DNA of 64,000 nt from Eukaryota sp. TZLM1-RC (Eukaryota > Metamonada: BaSk clade). Both the position numbers and the translations under genes were made by a program. Positions 54,190-64,000 of the stretch are shown one piece after another. Positions within the stretch are counted from its first letter, which is position 1; each line of letters begins with the position of its first letter. The notes beneath the pieces are model-generated. The model saw only the letters and a list, made by a program, of their open reading frames with translations, ran no database searches and had not been told where the DNA came from. The stretch covers positions 334,501-398,500 of the forward strand of contig JAUPSS010000007.1 of the NCBI GenBank assembly GCA_040285825.1, read 5' to 3'.

Positions 54190-55210
54190 AAGATCCAAAA
54201 ACATGTAGACTATACAGAAACAAGTAATCAGATCTTTCTTGACCGTGAAAAACCTTAAACAGTTAAAAACTGAATGATTGATGATTAATCAGTCGTTTAT
54301 GTATTTATAAACAGAGACCACATATAAAGAGATTTACTCTCAATATTTGGTAGAGACTATTAAAATTATCAAAACTAGACCAGGCTCGATGAGTTTGACG
54401 AATGTTTCCAGAAAAAAACAATTGAGATCAAAATGGACAATTTAGATGACAAAAATTCTTAAACAAGGATATTAATCAGGATCAACCAATTGGAAAATAA
54501 CTAATTAAAAAGCCTGATCAATGGTGATATTGTTCGAAAAATCATTTGATGAAAAAATAGAAATAATAAGTCAGTCAATTCTACTTGTCTTTTCAAATGA
54601 ATACTTCCTCTCCTCCCCAAAGGCGACTCCATGTTTGATGTATCATATACAAACCGAGAAGATGACAAAGTACCCTTCGTGGTCATCATTTCAAGGAACT
54701 TTTTCTTGTCTCGACTTGTGTTCTGTTCCATGTTAGCTAATGAAGTATGTTTCAATTGTTTCTGGTGATACAAAGAAAGAATAAGACAGTTGAAAATTGC
54801 TGTGAACCGCAAAAGAGATTTCGTGATGAAACATTCACAATTTCAAAAACAAAGTCCAAACAATATCGAAGAAAACTGAAACTGAGTCAAAAGAAAGCTC
54901 GAAAAGGTACATCAAGAAAGTAATTAATGATGTAAATAGTGCCAGCTGCAATGTAAAGAAAACCTTAAGGTCACATGTTCAAACTGCTCTGACAACTAAA
55001 ACAATAAACACTGAGGGTAAGGGTACTGGGAAAGGCAACAATTTAACGGGAAGTCACAACAAAATACAAAGAGATAAGGCTTAGGGAAGAGAAGGGAAAG
55101 CAATGTTGATTTGGACAGATGCTTGGAAACAACAAAAGACAATATTTACGTACTCTTTACCAATAAAGATTGTGTAGATTAGTAAAGGAGTGGTAAACGA
55201 TGTGAGTACA
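54190..55210 (+). repeat. Dispersed repeat R2, long copy 2
   Basis: Collinear with 28000-29210 and in the same orientation, with indels. It begins with AAGATCCAAAAACATGTAGA and ends near the AAAGGAGTGGTAAACGATGTG block. The B-box-like region of copy 1 is less conserved here (GTCACATGTTCAAACT). Confidence 0.8.
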
Positions 55211-56470
55211 AACGAAGTACAAATACTTGCCCATCAGTGGCTGTTTTTGATGTTGCATTGTATGCCTTTGACGTGAATGCTGGGGCTTGTACTGTTGAAT
55301 GACATATATAATCCTTTCCAGTAGAAATCTGCAATTTACTAATGTTGATATTTCTGTTTGAGACATTAACCAACTATGAATAGTAAATGCAACTAAATTG
55401 TTTTCAGCATGATTGAGAATAGGTATCTCTGCTCTAAAAATGACAACAGCAATGATCAGCGACTCTCATTGTCATTTCAGATTGACAATCGCATGAAGAT
55501 TTCCAATAGAAGATTTTGGTAGTTGAACTGACTAGAACTATTTCAAAATGAACTCCTGTTATATGCTCAATGTGACAGTGAAAAACAGTTCAAATTATTG
55601 TTTTTGAACACCATTTATTTTTGGAAATTACCCATATAAGATTAACTCACTCAATAATTTTGCTAAAACATTTGCAGCTTTTTCAACATTTGTTGGTCGT
55701 AATTTACTTTTCTCTACCAAAAATTGACAAATTCATAAATCAAAATCTTCTATTTGCAGGATCATTCACTTTATGTAAAACAGTTTTTCTTGAAGGTGGA
55801 AAAATTTTAGCTTTAGCATGGTTCACAGGTTGTTTAATGATTTTCATGTCATCAATATAGTTGCAATGGGAATTTCTCAATTTGCATATTGATATGTAGG
55901 TTTTGTGCTCTCACACCGCGCTTGCAAGAATGTTCGAGTTAAAAACAACTTGAGCAAATAAATGTTCAAACAGAATAATGCTCGAACAAACTCAGAATAG
56001 TTCCAACATTGTTCAGAAAAAAGACAATTCAATTGGTACGACAAACTGTATTGGTTAGCCCTAGTTGATTTACAAATACAAAAACGAAAGTCATCAATTG
56101 AAACTACTGTTTGTGAGCTTTAAACAGGGATTGACATTCATAGTGTGTCGTATTGAAGGAAAGTTGAATTGACAAAAGTTAGCACTGGCAAAAGTTCGAC
56201 AAATTCGTGTTTTGTTATGTCGATCTCTATTGCAAACACTCTTTTGTTCAAGAAATTTCAAATCGATCGTTTCCTATTTTAGCTTGTTTTCTTGAACAAA
56301 CTGTAGTACTATCTTTTTGAATTGTAGGAAAGTTTGGATTATAAAGGAAGTCTTGACTTGTCGAAAATGGAAAATATAAAGCTTTCGTTCATTTTGTTGT
56401 CGCTTCAAAATATCTACTTACCGTTTGAAGGTCGAAGATGTTTTTGATTCACTCAGCACTTTAAAAATTT
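55211..56470. other. No recognised gene
   Basis: AT-rich sequence with short frames only; nothing assignable. Confidence 0.5.
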
Positions 56471-56840
56471 TATTACATTTCAGAGTGAAGTACAGAAAGT
56501 TTTCAGAGGGGATTTTTGGACCACGTGTAAATCGTATACCAGATTCCTCTTTAAAAACATTTCATTAAGATTGCGTCCTAAAGACTCCATTAATAGTGGC
56601 TGCTACAAAGGAGCTTCTTTGAATCTAACAAGCAGTTATTTAGTTATTCCTGGTTTGAACAGAAGACCCACCGTTTCAGATGCCTTGTCTATCGACCATT
56701 GCAATAATTTTCAACAAGATTTCATTAATTCAGATGTTGATTATGTTCTTCTTATAGTTAAATTAAATTCTGATTTGCTCTCTTTCCTTTGTTTATTTTC
56801 TCAAATTTCAGCAATTATCTGTTTGGCTGATGGACGATAA
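56471..56840 (+). pseudogene. LINE family A2 RLE fragment, degenerate
   Basis: The plus strand reads INSGCYKGASLNLTSSYLVI and PGLNRRPTVSDALSIDHCNN, aligning with the CYNRASMGLTRGDLVATGLNG and DAMSTDPCNSSNE segments at 41.0-41.1 kb. The first endonuclease Asp is lost (GDLV to SYLV). The C-terminal tail is not recognisable. Confidence 0.6.
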
Positions 56841-57254
56841 TAATTTGAGGACATGGACTTTTAGTTGTGTGTTTGAAATTTCTAGTTCCACTTTTTGCTT
56901 GATTATTAATATACATTTTTTTAAATTGTTCAAAAATGGAGAAATTATTGAAATAAATGTTGATCAAAATTCATAGATGCAAATTTCTTAGTTGAAGATT
57001 GACCACTTATATCTTGGTCGACCAAAGCTTATAGCACACGACGCTGGAAAAATTATTTTGTACTTTGTTGTTGAATTTTTTTGGGAAATTTATTATTAAC
57101 AAAAGTACCGAGGTGGTAATTGGTACTGATGATAAAAAAGTTGTAGAAATAAAGATAAAATAACAATTGTTGAAAAAGTCATCATGAAAACAATTTCATA
57201 AATTGACACGCATCAAAACCTGTTATTAGTCTATCTTCAATAAGTAAGGCTCAT

Positions 57255-58715
57255 TGAATTTAAACAGTGATTTACCAATACTGACATTTTTATAATGAAG
57301 AAAACATCATACTTCAAAAATACATGGTTAATATTGACGGTATCTTGAAGCAAAAACCAACCATTCCCTGAATGGAAGGTAGCAATAAAGTTATAAAAAA
57401 AGTAAATAAAAACAATTATGAAACACCAACTAAAACAATGACAAAAGTTTCATTAATTGAGTGTACAACAAAACCTAAAATTAAAAAACAAACCTGGAAT
57501 TAATTGAAACATTAACAATCTAAATAAAAAACTAAAACAGTTATTAAATTAAAACTTACATGTTTTGTGATCAACATCGGACCAACACAGCAAATAATGG
57601 TGATAAATTGAAAAAAGAAACCAAGAACACAATCCTGGTCAATGATGTTCCTCCCAAAGTCCATTCCATTCATCTTTCTGGTGTTACTTTACGCTTTGAG
57701 CCACATGACGTTGTTATTTCAAGTCAAAATATTGGATCTTGGATACAACAACATTGGCAATGTAAGGTTGCTTTGTGTGATCCATGTGGCTGGCTTCAAG
57801 GCCACTCACTCCACCACGAAGCTCTTGTGTCCTTCTCACAAGCCAAGGAAGCGTTTGCGAAACAAATGGAAGAGTTTCAGGCAAGAGTTTCCACTATTAC
57901 CCCTTTGCTAGCTCAATCGGGGGATAAAGTGGAATCTGTTGTGAGAGGAACCCTCAATCAAAACCGATCAATTTTACATTATTTGATTGGTGATTTGATC
58001 AAGCAGTCAGGTACCAAACTTCAACAGTTAGAATCATCCAATACTGTTGAAGAATCACTTGCTTTTGATGGTAATTAAAAACAACAAATTGTAAAATATA
58101 ATAAGAAAAAAAGAGGGCGACGTCATGGTAACGTGGCAAATCCAAAAAGATGTCTGAAATATGGGTCGATCAGAAAACTTGAGTTGAGATAGAATTTGGT
58201 TCAAAGTAACTAGAAATTGAGAAAGCAATTCATATTTTGAGGTAATAAATGTGTAAAGAAAGGTGAGTTCTAGACAGATTATGTACACTATCTAAATGTT
58301 AAGTAAAAGTAGTGGGGAAAACAGCAGTGGAAAGAAGTGGTATTAATGTTAGTAACTGGAAACCAGTGACGTGGTGCCACGTGGCTTTGATGTTGTGACA
58401 AAAAGAGTGAGGACCGAGGAAAGATATAACAGCGAGATCGGAAACGGAGCGGAGCAGAAAGAAGTTTCTGCAAAATTGACCCTGCATTAAGTGGCATTAG
58501 GCAACGGGTAATCGGGCTTGGTTAGTGATGTCCTGCACAGACCACAATGTTGTATGCGATGTGGACCGAAGGTGACGCACCAACATGTCGCTCATTGACG
58601 AGACGTTGATCACAGAACATGTAAGTTTTTGGGAGAGCAACCATTTGAGAGGAGGAAGCTGGAAATATTTGTTTCCCCATTCCTTAAATTAAATGATGAG
58701 TCATGATGACGTGGG
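57255..58715 (+). repeat. Dispersed repeat R1, full copy
   Basis: Full-length partner of 45640-47175 in the opposite orientation. Internal inverted-repeat arms are at about 57551-57577 and 58602-58628, enclosing the shared ORF. The right edge has GATGAGTCATGATGACGTGG. Confidence 0.9.
57560..58078 (+). CDS. R1 repeat ORF, unknown function (second copy)
   Basis: A 172-codon frame nearly identical to the one at 46332-46868, with about seven substitutions (for example CDSCGW versus CDPCGW, and LLDQSGNK versus LLAQSGDK). It ends at TAA after AFDGN, where the other copy continues NAKERPC. The start codon lies within the inverted-repeat arm. The contents are a Cys/His stretch then a Gln-rich helical region. 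Function unknown. Preservation of the frame in both copies suggests recent spread or selection. Confidence 0.5.
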   Translation: MFCDQHRTNTANNGDKLKKETKNTILVNDVPPKVHSIHLSGVTLRFEPHDVVISSQNIGSWIQQHWQCKVALCDPCGWLQGHSLHHEALVSFSQAKEAFAKQMEEFQARVSTITPLLAQSGDKVESVVRGTLNQNRSILHYLIGDLIKQSGTKLQQLESSNTVEESLAFDGN

Positions 58716-58749
58716 TATGAAATGAATTACTAATTAAACATTAGTAGGA

Positions 58750-59237
58750 TCATTATAATTATTTATCGTGCATTATGATTTGATTTGCAAATGTGGTCAA
58801 AAATTTCTCCAAATCATCTGTTCTATTGTGAACATTTTATTGGTTTCCGATCAAAAGTCCATGATGCAGTTAGGGATCAACTTAGCTTGGTCAAAACACA
58901 AGAATCCTGTGTCTGTTTCTGAAAATTCTAAAATTGATAAATATAAAGCAAAGTTGCTATTCTTGAATTCTGAATCCCACACTCATTATGTCCTTTGTCC
59001 ATTGCTTTTTCCTTTAATGGTACGCCTGTATCTCTTGCTTTATCTTTTTTGGATGATTTTGTTGTAACTGTAAAACAACGTACAGGAAGAATTTTTGACA
59101 AAACATTTTGGCAGAACAGAATTGTATTTTCATTTCTTAAAGGTGTTGTCCTGTTATTGTCTTCTGCTTTATTTTTTCTTGGTCGCTTTTTTAAAGGAAA
59201 AACATTCAGTCAATTCTCTTTGGCTGATTTGGGATAG
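58750..59237 (+). pseudogene. LINE family A2 3' copy
   Basis: The plus strand carries a DLICKCGQKF zinc-binding remnant, a shortened RLE region (KIDKYKAKL corresponds to the KxxKY helix), THYVLCPLLF, and after a frameshift LALSFLDDFVVTVKQRTGRI with FWQNRIVFSFLKGV. It is a 5'-truncated, internally deleted copy. Confidence 0.75.
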
Positions 59238-59339
59238 GAAAATTTAGAATTTGAATTTGTGTTGTTTCGTTTCTCGTTGGAATAAATTAAATTAGAAAAA
59301 AAAACATTGAGAACCATAAAATTGGGACTTGACAACACT

Positions 59340-60480
59340 GATCCATAAAAACACACTCAACTGATCAACTGATTACAGAAGTATGACCATATCGATATTC
59401 ACAGATAATCTCCTTTTTGTTACAAAAGCTTCATTATTATAGTAGAACCTTGGCATGTGTGTTACAATGGAGACAATTAGTGGTGAATCTGAATGCTTAT
59501 TCTTACATATACCTTTGTTCGAATAAAATTGAATAAAGATCTTGATCCTAAACATAGGAGTGGTATAATTCTTCAAAAATGTCATCTTCATACATTTAAG
59601 TCGTTAGTTTATGTAATGTTCGAACCGTGTATTTAAAACTAAAATAATTTTTGCCAGTAGCATTGCCATTAAATGATTGGGGAAAGCATCGATTCCATTT
59701 ATGTGTTTCAATTTTAGCAATTTCATCTTTTAATGCAAAACTAGTTGAACTTTTACATCTTTCTAATCTGCAAATTATCTCTAAAACTGCGATATGGCAC
59801 TTCTACATTTACAATAAAAGCACACGAAGTTAGATAAATGCTTAAGTCCAGCCTAACCCCCTATTGTGGACAGAGATAAGAATGATAGGGAAATGAAAGA
59901 CTTTACACCTGATCAGTTAATACAAACCTTTAGCATGTATTTCATTAAAGGCTTCGGCCATAGGTCTAGAGATAAGATGATTTATAGTTCGAAATATATG
60001 ATTGAAATTTTAATTGAGACAGGCTGTTAAAATGGTAAATTTGATATGTTTTTTTACATCCCATTTCATCACCTGGTCAATGTTTTACAACTAAGATTCA
60101 ATTGTTCAAACACTTGCTTGGAGATTTCATCATCAATACCCAAAAGCGGACTTAGACAACAAATATCATCATAGGAATATATCTCGGCTTGAGTTTCAAT
60201 CCTTCAACTATTGTTGAAATTGTAAAATTTCAAGGTGAAATGCATTCAAGTAGGTTCGGCCAGTGGTCAATTTTCTTGGATAACTCTTTAAAGTTGCTTT
60301 ATTCACATTCGTCAGTTTCAGGATCTTTAAGTCGGCTAGTAAGACCAGATCTTCCATGTAAACAATCAAATTTAATGAAATAAACATTTTTTCAATTTGT
60401 AATAAAATTGGATGAATTGCCAAATAAAAGAAGAAGGTCGTTAGGGGTCTCCTTGTTGACCACTACTGGATAATTCCCAA
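59340..60480 (-). pseudogene. LINE family A1 copy, strongly degenerate
   Basis: Minus-strand pieces include MAIHPILLQIEKMFISLNLI followed by YMEDLVL at about 60320-60420 (the RT box, with YMDD changed to YMED), remnants of the thumb, FPQSFNGN-like sequence near 59660-59690, and SNKGICKNKHSDSPL and NEAFVTKRRL at 59400-59530. All are collinear with the copy at 29.5-31.4 kb. Many frame breaks are present. It faces the plus-strand A2 copy. Confidence 0.7.
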
Positions 60481-60970
60481 ATAGAACAGCAACAAACAAA
60501 TCGTAATTGATATGGCGCGTTGTTTGAAAATAAGGTACTAATCCAGGCAAGTATTTCAACACGCGGAGTCATGAATATTACATGTGAATCAAATCAGAAG
60601 CATTGCTAAATTTCAACAGCAAACAAACACTTGATTCAATTTGATGAAACAACACATCTGTTGCCAAGTCTGCTGACACAACTCTATTAGTGGTAGTTAT
60701 GTTCATTTTGATTACATTATGATTAAATAATAGTTGTGTCAAAACAAGCGACCTAAGTGCATCATTTTTTTCAGTAAACCGATAAAACCATCAACTTATA
60801 ACTGTTAATCCAACCAAAATTGTTGCTTTGACAAGGACGTTGATTTCTCCAGAAAATTCAATCATTGCTTAACTTGAATTTAATTTTACGAAGAAAAACA
60901 TATCAAGTTTATATAATTTGTGCAAGTTGACACATCAGGAATTAAAAATCCATATTAAATTACTCTCTGT

Positions 60971-61966
60971 TTATAGACATTCTAAATCAACACTAACTTC
61001 AGTACATTCATTTACCCGTTTTTCAAACTCTAGAAATTCAGAAGCATCTAATAACTGTTGAGCAGCATCACTTACCTTTTGATCCAAAATAGGATTCAAT
61101 AACAAAAGTACTTCATTTTGTGCCATTAATGCCCTTATAGCAACGTCATCGAGTGATTCTTGGTATTTCGTCAACTGGTCTTGGATTTCACAACATTGAT
61201 TCTCAAAATTGAGCATTCTTTCGTAGAAACTGGTATCATCAATGATATTGTCAACATTATTCTAAAGTTAAATGCAGATATAACAAACTGAATTCAATTT
61301 CTTTACCAAATTCAAAAATTCTTGGTCTGGTTCAACTTCCACAGGTTTAGGATTTGATTCCACTACTGGTTTGCTTGGTTCATTAGTTGGAGTGATAATG
61401 CCTTTTGATGTTATCTTCTTTAGAGTGGAGCCAAAGTCAAACTTCGGAGTAGGTTTGGACTTTTTGCTGGACTTTACTATCGGAGTTTTTGCCTTTTCAT
61501 CCGCCTTTTTCCTTTTTGGCGTTGGAAAAGGCGGTATGATTCTTTTTATTGTTTTTTGTGACGATGGCGTTGTTTTAGGGGTTGGTTTCGATTGTTGTTC
61601 CTTATTAGACTCAACATGTTTGGAGTTTAAATCAGGAGTTTGTGCTGGAAGGGGAGAAATCGGCTTGTCTTGTGTGACTGATTGTTTTGGAGATGGTTCA
61701 CTTTCAATTTGTTTTCCAAATGAGAAATTAAGGTCGGTATCGAATGAGTCTGCTTGAAATGATTTAAGATTGAAGGCAGGTGTTGATAAAGACTCATCAT
61801 CCGAGTTTGAACCACCTGATCTCCTTGAAGTTGGGGTTTGGAGGGAGAAACTATCATCGTCTTTCAATGATGGTAGACTAACATGAGAATCTTCCCCATC
61901 AACACTTTGTAATGCCAGTGAAAACGGCGTATCGTCATCATTGAAGTTGAGAGACCCAAATTGCAT
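60971..61966 (-). CDS. Ser/Pro/Lys-rich protein with C-terminal coiled coil, one very short intron
   Basis: Start ATG 61966 (MQFGSLNFNDDDTPFSLALQ). Residues 1-200 are low complexity, acidic then Ser/Pro/Lys-rich, with basic clusters (TPKRKKADEK, KSSKKSKPTPK) that suggest nuclear localisation. In-frame stops at 61268-61270 and 61262-61264 sit inside a GT-AG segment of 27 nt (61262-61288) or, from a better GTAAAG donor, 45 nt (61262-61306). Either removal keeps the frame and gives NNVDNIIDDTSFYERMLNFE and a helical C-terminus (QCCEIQDQLTKYQESLDDVA...) ending at 60971. About 310 residues in all. The family is not recognised; a chromatin or cytoskeletal scaffold role is only a guess. Divergent from Mo25, 416 bp away. 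Confidence 0.65.
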
Positions 61967-62382
61967 CGTGGATTGAGTTGCCGGGAAAATGAATGCAAAT
62001 TTGATCTCTCAAACCGTTTGAGTCAAACGTCATCAATTTTAATTTTAATACGGTGCTTTCTGCGTAAGTCAGCAGCAATTGTTACTTCTACGAAAGTAAT
62101 ATACAATCGCAATACAGAGACGCTTGATGGAATATTTCAAATCTGTTGCTGACAGCTATAAGTTATAGTGTATAACTAAGGTTAATACAAAGCTAGAATG
62201 ATCATAGCCAATTTGGGACTGCTGGTTGTTTTGAGTGTCTGTCCATGGACAATCCTGTACAATCTTGAATTGATTTGATTGAGTTTAAAAATCATCATTT
62301 TCTCATCTTCCAGTAACGACCTCACACTACCTACCTTCTACACAAGAAGTCACCACTTTACTACCCAACCACTTCCTGTTCA
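61967..62382. promoter_or_regulatory. Divergent intergenic region between the Ser/Pro-rich gene and Mo25
   Basis: 416 bp separating two divergently transcribed host genes, so it should hold both promoters. The 60 bp before the Mo25 ATG are C/T/A-rich and G-poor (CTTCCAGTAACGACCTCAC onward), a plausible 5' leader. No TATA box or other named element could be assigned. Confidence 0.4.
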
Positions 62383-63381
62383 ATGCCTCTTTTTGGTAAA
62401 CGCAAATCTGTAGCAGATTACATCAAGAGACTCAGCGAGGCACTCTCGAACATTCCGAACATTAGTGACGAAACTGCTCTTCGCACAATTCACCATGAAA
62501 TAAACAAATGTTCACATAACCTCCGTGACATGCTCTACCACGCCGAGGACACTGCCGCTACTGACAATGAAGCTGTGACCGAATTCATTAAACACAATCT
62601 CGTTAGACTCATACTTTCAACATTCACTTCACTGGAGTTTGAAGCTCGTAAAGACATCATTTCTGTCCTCTCACACTTACTTTGCGACACTCTCTTTGTC
62701 AATCATCTGCTCTCTCTGCCCGACGCGTTCTCATCCATCATGACCCTTTATACCAACCCCAGCCTCACAATCCATACAGGTACTTTTATCAGGGAGGGGG
62801 TTGTCAAATCAAGTGCCATTTGCAATCATTTTCTAACAATGGACACTATGAATTTGTTATTTGGCTTTGTCAATGTGGAATCTTTTGATATCTCCTCTGA
62901 CGCTTTTTCTACTCTTAATACTCTTCTTACTTCACACAAAGATATTACTGCTGATTTTATTAATGCTAATTATACTGATTTTTTTAAAGGATTTGAAGGG
63001 TTGATTTTGTCAGAAAATTACGTCATTCGACGTTCATCTTTGAGATTGCTGGCTGAAATTCTACTCGAAAGGTCTTGTTTTGAGATAATGACAAGATTCA
63101 TTAGTGAAATGCATAATTTGAAAGTTGTTATGAATTTGTTGTTGACAAAAAGTCGACACATTCAGTACGAGGCTTTTCATGTTTTCAAGATATTTGTGGC
63201 TAATCCTAATAAGACTAGTGCCATTGAAAATGTTTTGTGTAGAAATTCACAGAAGTTAGTTTTGTTTTTGGAGAAATTTCATTGTGATGGGGATGATCAG
63301 CTTGAAGAGGAGGTTAGTTTGTTGATTAAAGAAATTCAAATGATTGGGGGTACTTGCGAGGAAGAGCAAGATAGTAATTAA
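62383..63381 (+). CDS. Mo25/CAB39-family scaffold protein
   Basis: An intact, intronless 332-codon gene, close to the usual length of about 330-340. The start MPLFGKRKSVADYIKRLSEA resembles the MPFPFGK...P.ELVK start of Mo25. Family landmarks are the early HEINKCSHNLRDMLY helix, FLSTFTSLEFEARKDIISVL (the stretch of Mo25 that reads LEFEARKD), SSDAFSTLNTLLTSHKDITA, NYVIRRSSLRLLAEILLERS and HIQYEAFHVFKIFVANPNKT near the end (the strongly conserved IQxEAFHVFKVFVANP). Mo25 is a helical-repeat cytoplasmic scaffold that binds and activates STRAD/LKB1 and STE20/GCK-type kinases. No neighbouring partner gene is visible. Confidence 0.97.
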   Translation: MPLFGKRKSVADYIKRLSEALSNIPNISDETALRTIHHEINKCSHNLRDMLYHAEDTAATDNEAVTEFIKHNLVRLILSTFTSLEFEARKDIISVLSHLLCDTLFVNHLLSLPDAFSSIMTLYTNPSLTIHTGTFIREGVVKSSAICNHFLTMDTMNLLFGFVNVESFDISSDAFSTLNTLLTSHKDITADFINANYTDFFKGFEGLILSENYVIRRSSLRLLAEILLERSCFEIMTRFISEMHNLKVVMNLLLTKSRHIQYEAFHVFKIFVANPNKTSAIENVLCRNSQKLVLFLEKFHCDGDDQLEEEVSLLIKEIQMIGGTCEEEQDSN

Positions 63382-63811
63382 TTTTAGATTCAAATTATGT
63401 AGTTTTTGAGCTATAAAGTAATTTTTCTGTTAATTTTCTGTTTATTTTGTTTATAATTTGAGTTTTTATGATATTATTTCTATTTCTAAACTTAAATGAT
63501 GATGATGAACTTCAAAAAACTGTATTTGTTGGATTGTTCAATTGAACAATCCAAATTGAAATTGCTTGCACCCCCTGATGTGGCTAAAGAGCATTTAACA
63601 TTAAAATTGAAAAGCTAAAAAATAAAAAAGTAAATCACAAAAGTAATCAAGAGAATTTAGCTTTGAGTACCTAATTTGCACTTGTGTTTGCTGATTAATT
63701 GATTTTGTCTTAAGTTAAGACTCTTAACCATTGAATTTTCCCAAGCTTAATTCCAGAAAAATGAGTGTTTTATTGACAAATAGGTGTAAAAAAAGCTTGA
63801 AAATCCTGAAA
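63382..63811. other. Convergent intergenic region
   Basis: 430 bp between the 3' ends of Mo25 (plus) and the RpiB-like gene (minus). AT-rich. A TTGGATTGTTCAATTGAACAATCCAA palindrome lies at about 63529-63554 and could form a hairpin, possibly a 3'-end or insertion scar. Confidence 0.5.
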
Positions 63812-64000
63812 TTACGCATTTTGATAAGACATAATCTTGTCAATCCTACCCTGATGTCTACCTCCCTCAAATTCAGTGGTCAAAAACTTCTCCACTATAT
63901 CAGAAGCTACATCAGGAGGAGTGGTACGTGCACCCATGGCAACAATATTGGCGTTATTGTGGAGTCGAGCATAGGATTAGATAAGCAGAGAAACATACCA
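63812..64000 (-). CDS. rpiB: Ribose-5-phosphate isomerase B, C-terminal part (runs off the window)
   Basis: The minus-strand frame from 63976 to the stop at 63812 encodes ARLHNNANIVAMGARTTPPD and FLTTEFEGGRHQGRIDKI, the conserved C-terminal signature of RpiB/LacAB isomerases (HN(D/N)AN...GAR...FL.T.FEGGRH..R...I). RpiB interconverts ribulose-5-phosphate and ribose-5-phosphate in the non-oxidative pentose phosphate pathway, in the cytosol. Directly upstream the frame has a TAA (63977-63979), preceded by GTATGT (63993-63998 on the minus strand) and a CTAATCC branch-like string, so an intron of under 30 nt probably separates this exon from the rest. However, no AG is present at the expected acceptor, so the exact boundary is unresolved. 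The N-terminal two thirds lie beyond the window. Confidence 0.85.

Noticed and set aside
61371-61757. 128-codon plus-strand frame opposite the Ser/Pro-rich gene
   Set aside because: It is the complement of a low-complexity coding sequence and shows no independent motif.
1-64000. CRISPR arrays, bacterial operons, rRNA genes
   Set aside because: No short regularly spaced direct repeats with unique spacers, no Shine-Dalgarno-linked gene clusters and no rRNA-like conserved segments were seen; the window is eukaryotic in character.

Overview
The window looks like nuclear DNA of an AT-rich eukaryotic microbe using the standard genetic code. It is dominated by decayed and nested transposable elements, with only two short gene islands. 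The apparent spliceosomal introns are extremely short: 17 nt in a SET-domain gene, with others of about 27-45 and 36-42 nt. Introns of this size are known from only a few lineages (heterotrich ciliates, chlorarachniophyte nucleomorphs, and ascetosporean parasites such as Mikrocytos). Together with the retroelement load, this makes a rhizarian or other unusual protist plausible, but I cannot name the organism from sequence alone.

Layout. 1-1.4 kb: a 383-bp tandem repeat built partly from a LINE 3' end. 1.6-10 kb: LINE, Ty3/gypsy, Tc1/mariner and hAT relics, plus a compositionally distinct broken coding region (8.0-9.9 kb) of unknown, possibly viral, origin. 11-20 kb: repeat fragments, a LINE (family B) with 15-bp target-site duplications, and beside it a hAT element with terminal inverted repeats and a perfect 8-bp duplication. 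18-27 kb: several Ty3/gypsy copies covering gag, protease, RT, RNase H and integrase, interleaved with Tc1-like and tyrosine-recombinase-like pieces. 28-32.3 kb: a dispersed repeat, a LINE with an intact YMDD motif, and hAT and LINE scraps.

33.5-39 kb is gene island 1: a TPR/SMYD-type SET protein with an OB-like N-terminal region, a relic of a Fanzor-type (eukaryotic TnpB/OMEGA) nuclease, and an intact protein kinase joined to a coiled coil and a ThuA-like or glutamine-amidotransferase-like C-terminal domain. 40-45.6 kb: a LINE graveyard in both orientations in which one LINE has inserted into another. 45.6-47.2, 57.3-58.7 and 11.0-11.5 kb: three copies of a repeat with internal inverted repeats and, in two copies, a conserved 172-178-codon ORF. 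47.6-54 kb: a Ty3/gypsy element split by a complete MULE (9-bp duplication) and by a LINE-B insertion (11-bp duplication).

61-64 kb is gene island 2: a Ser/Pro/Lys-rich protein gene with a short intron, an intact Mo25/CAB39 scaffold gene, and the C-terminal end of ribose-5-phosphate isomerase B at the right edge. The host genes share no obvious pathway. The LINEs carry restriction-like endonuclease (RLE) domains rather than APE domains. Most element copies are broken by stops or small indels.
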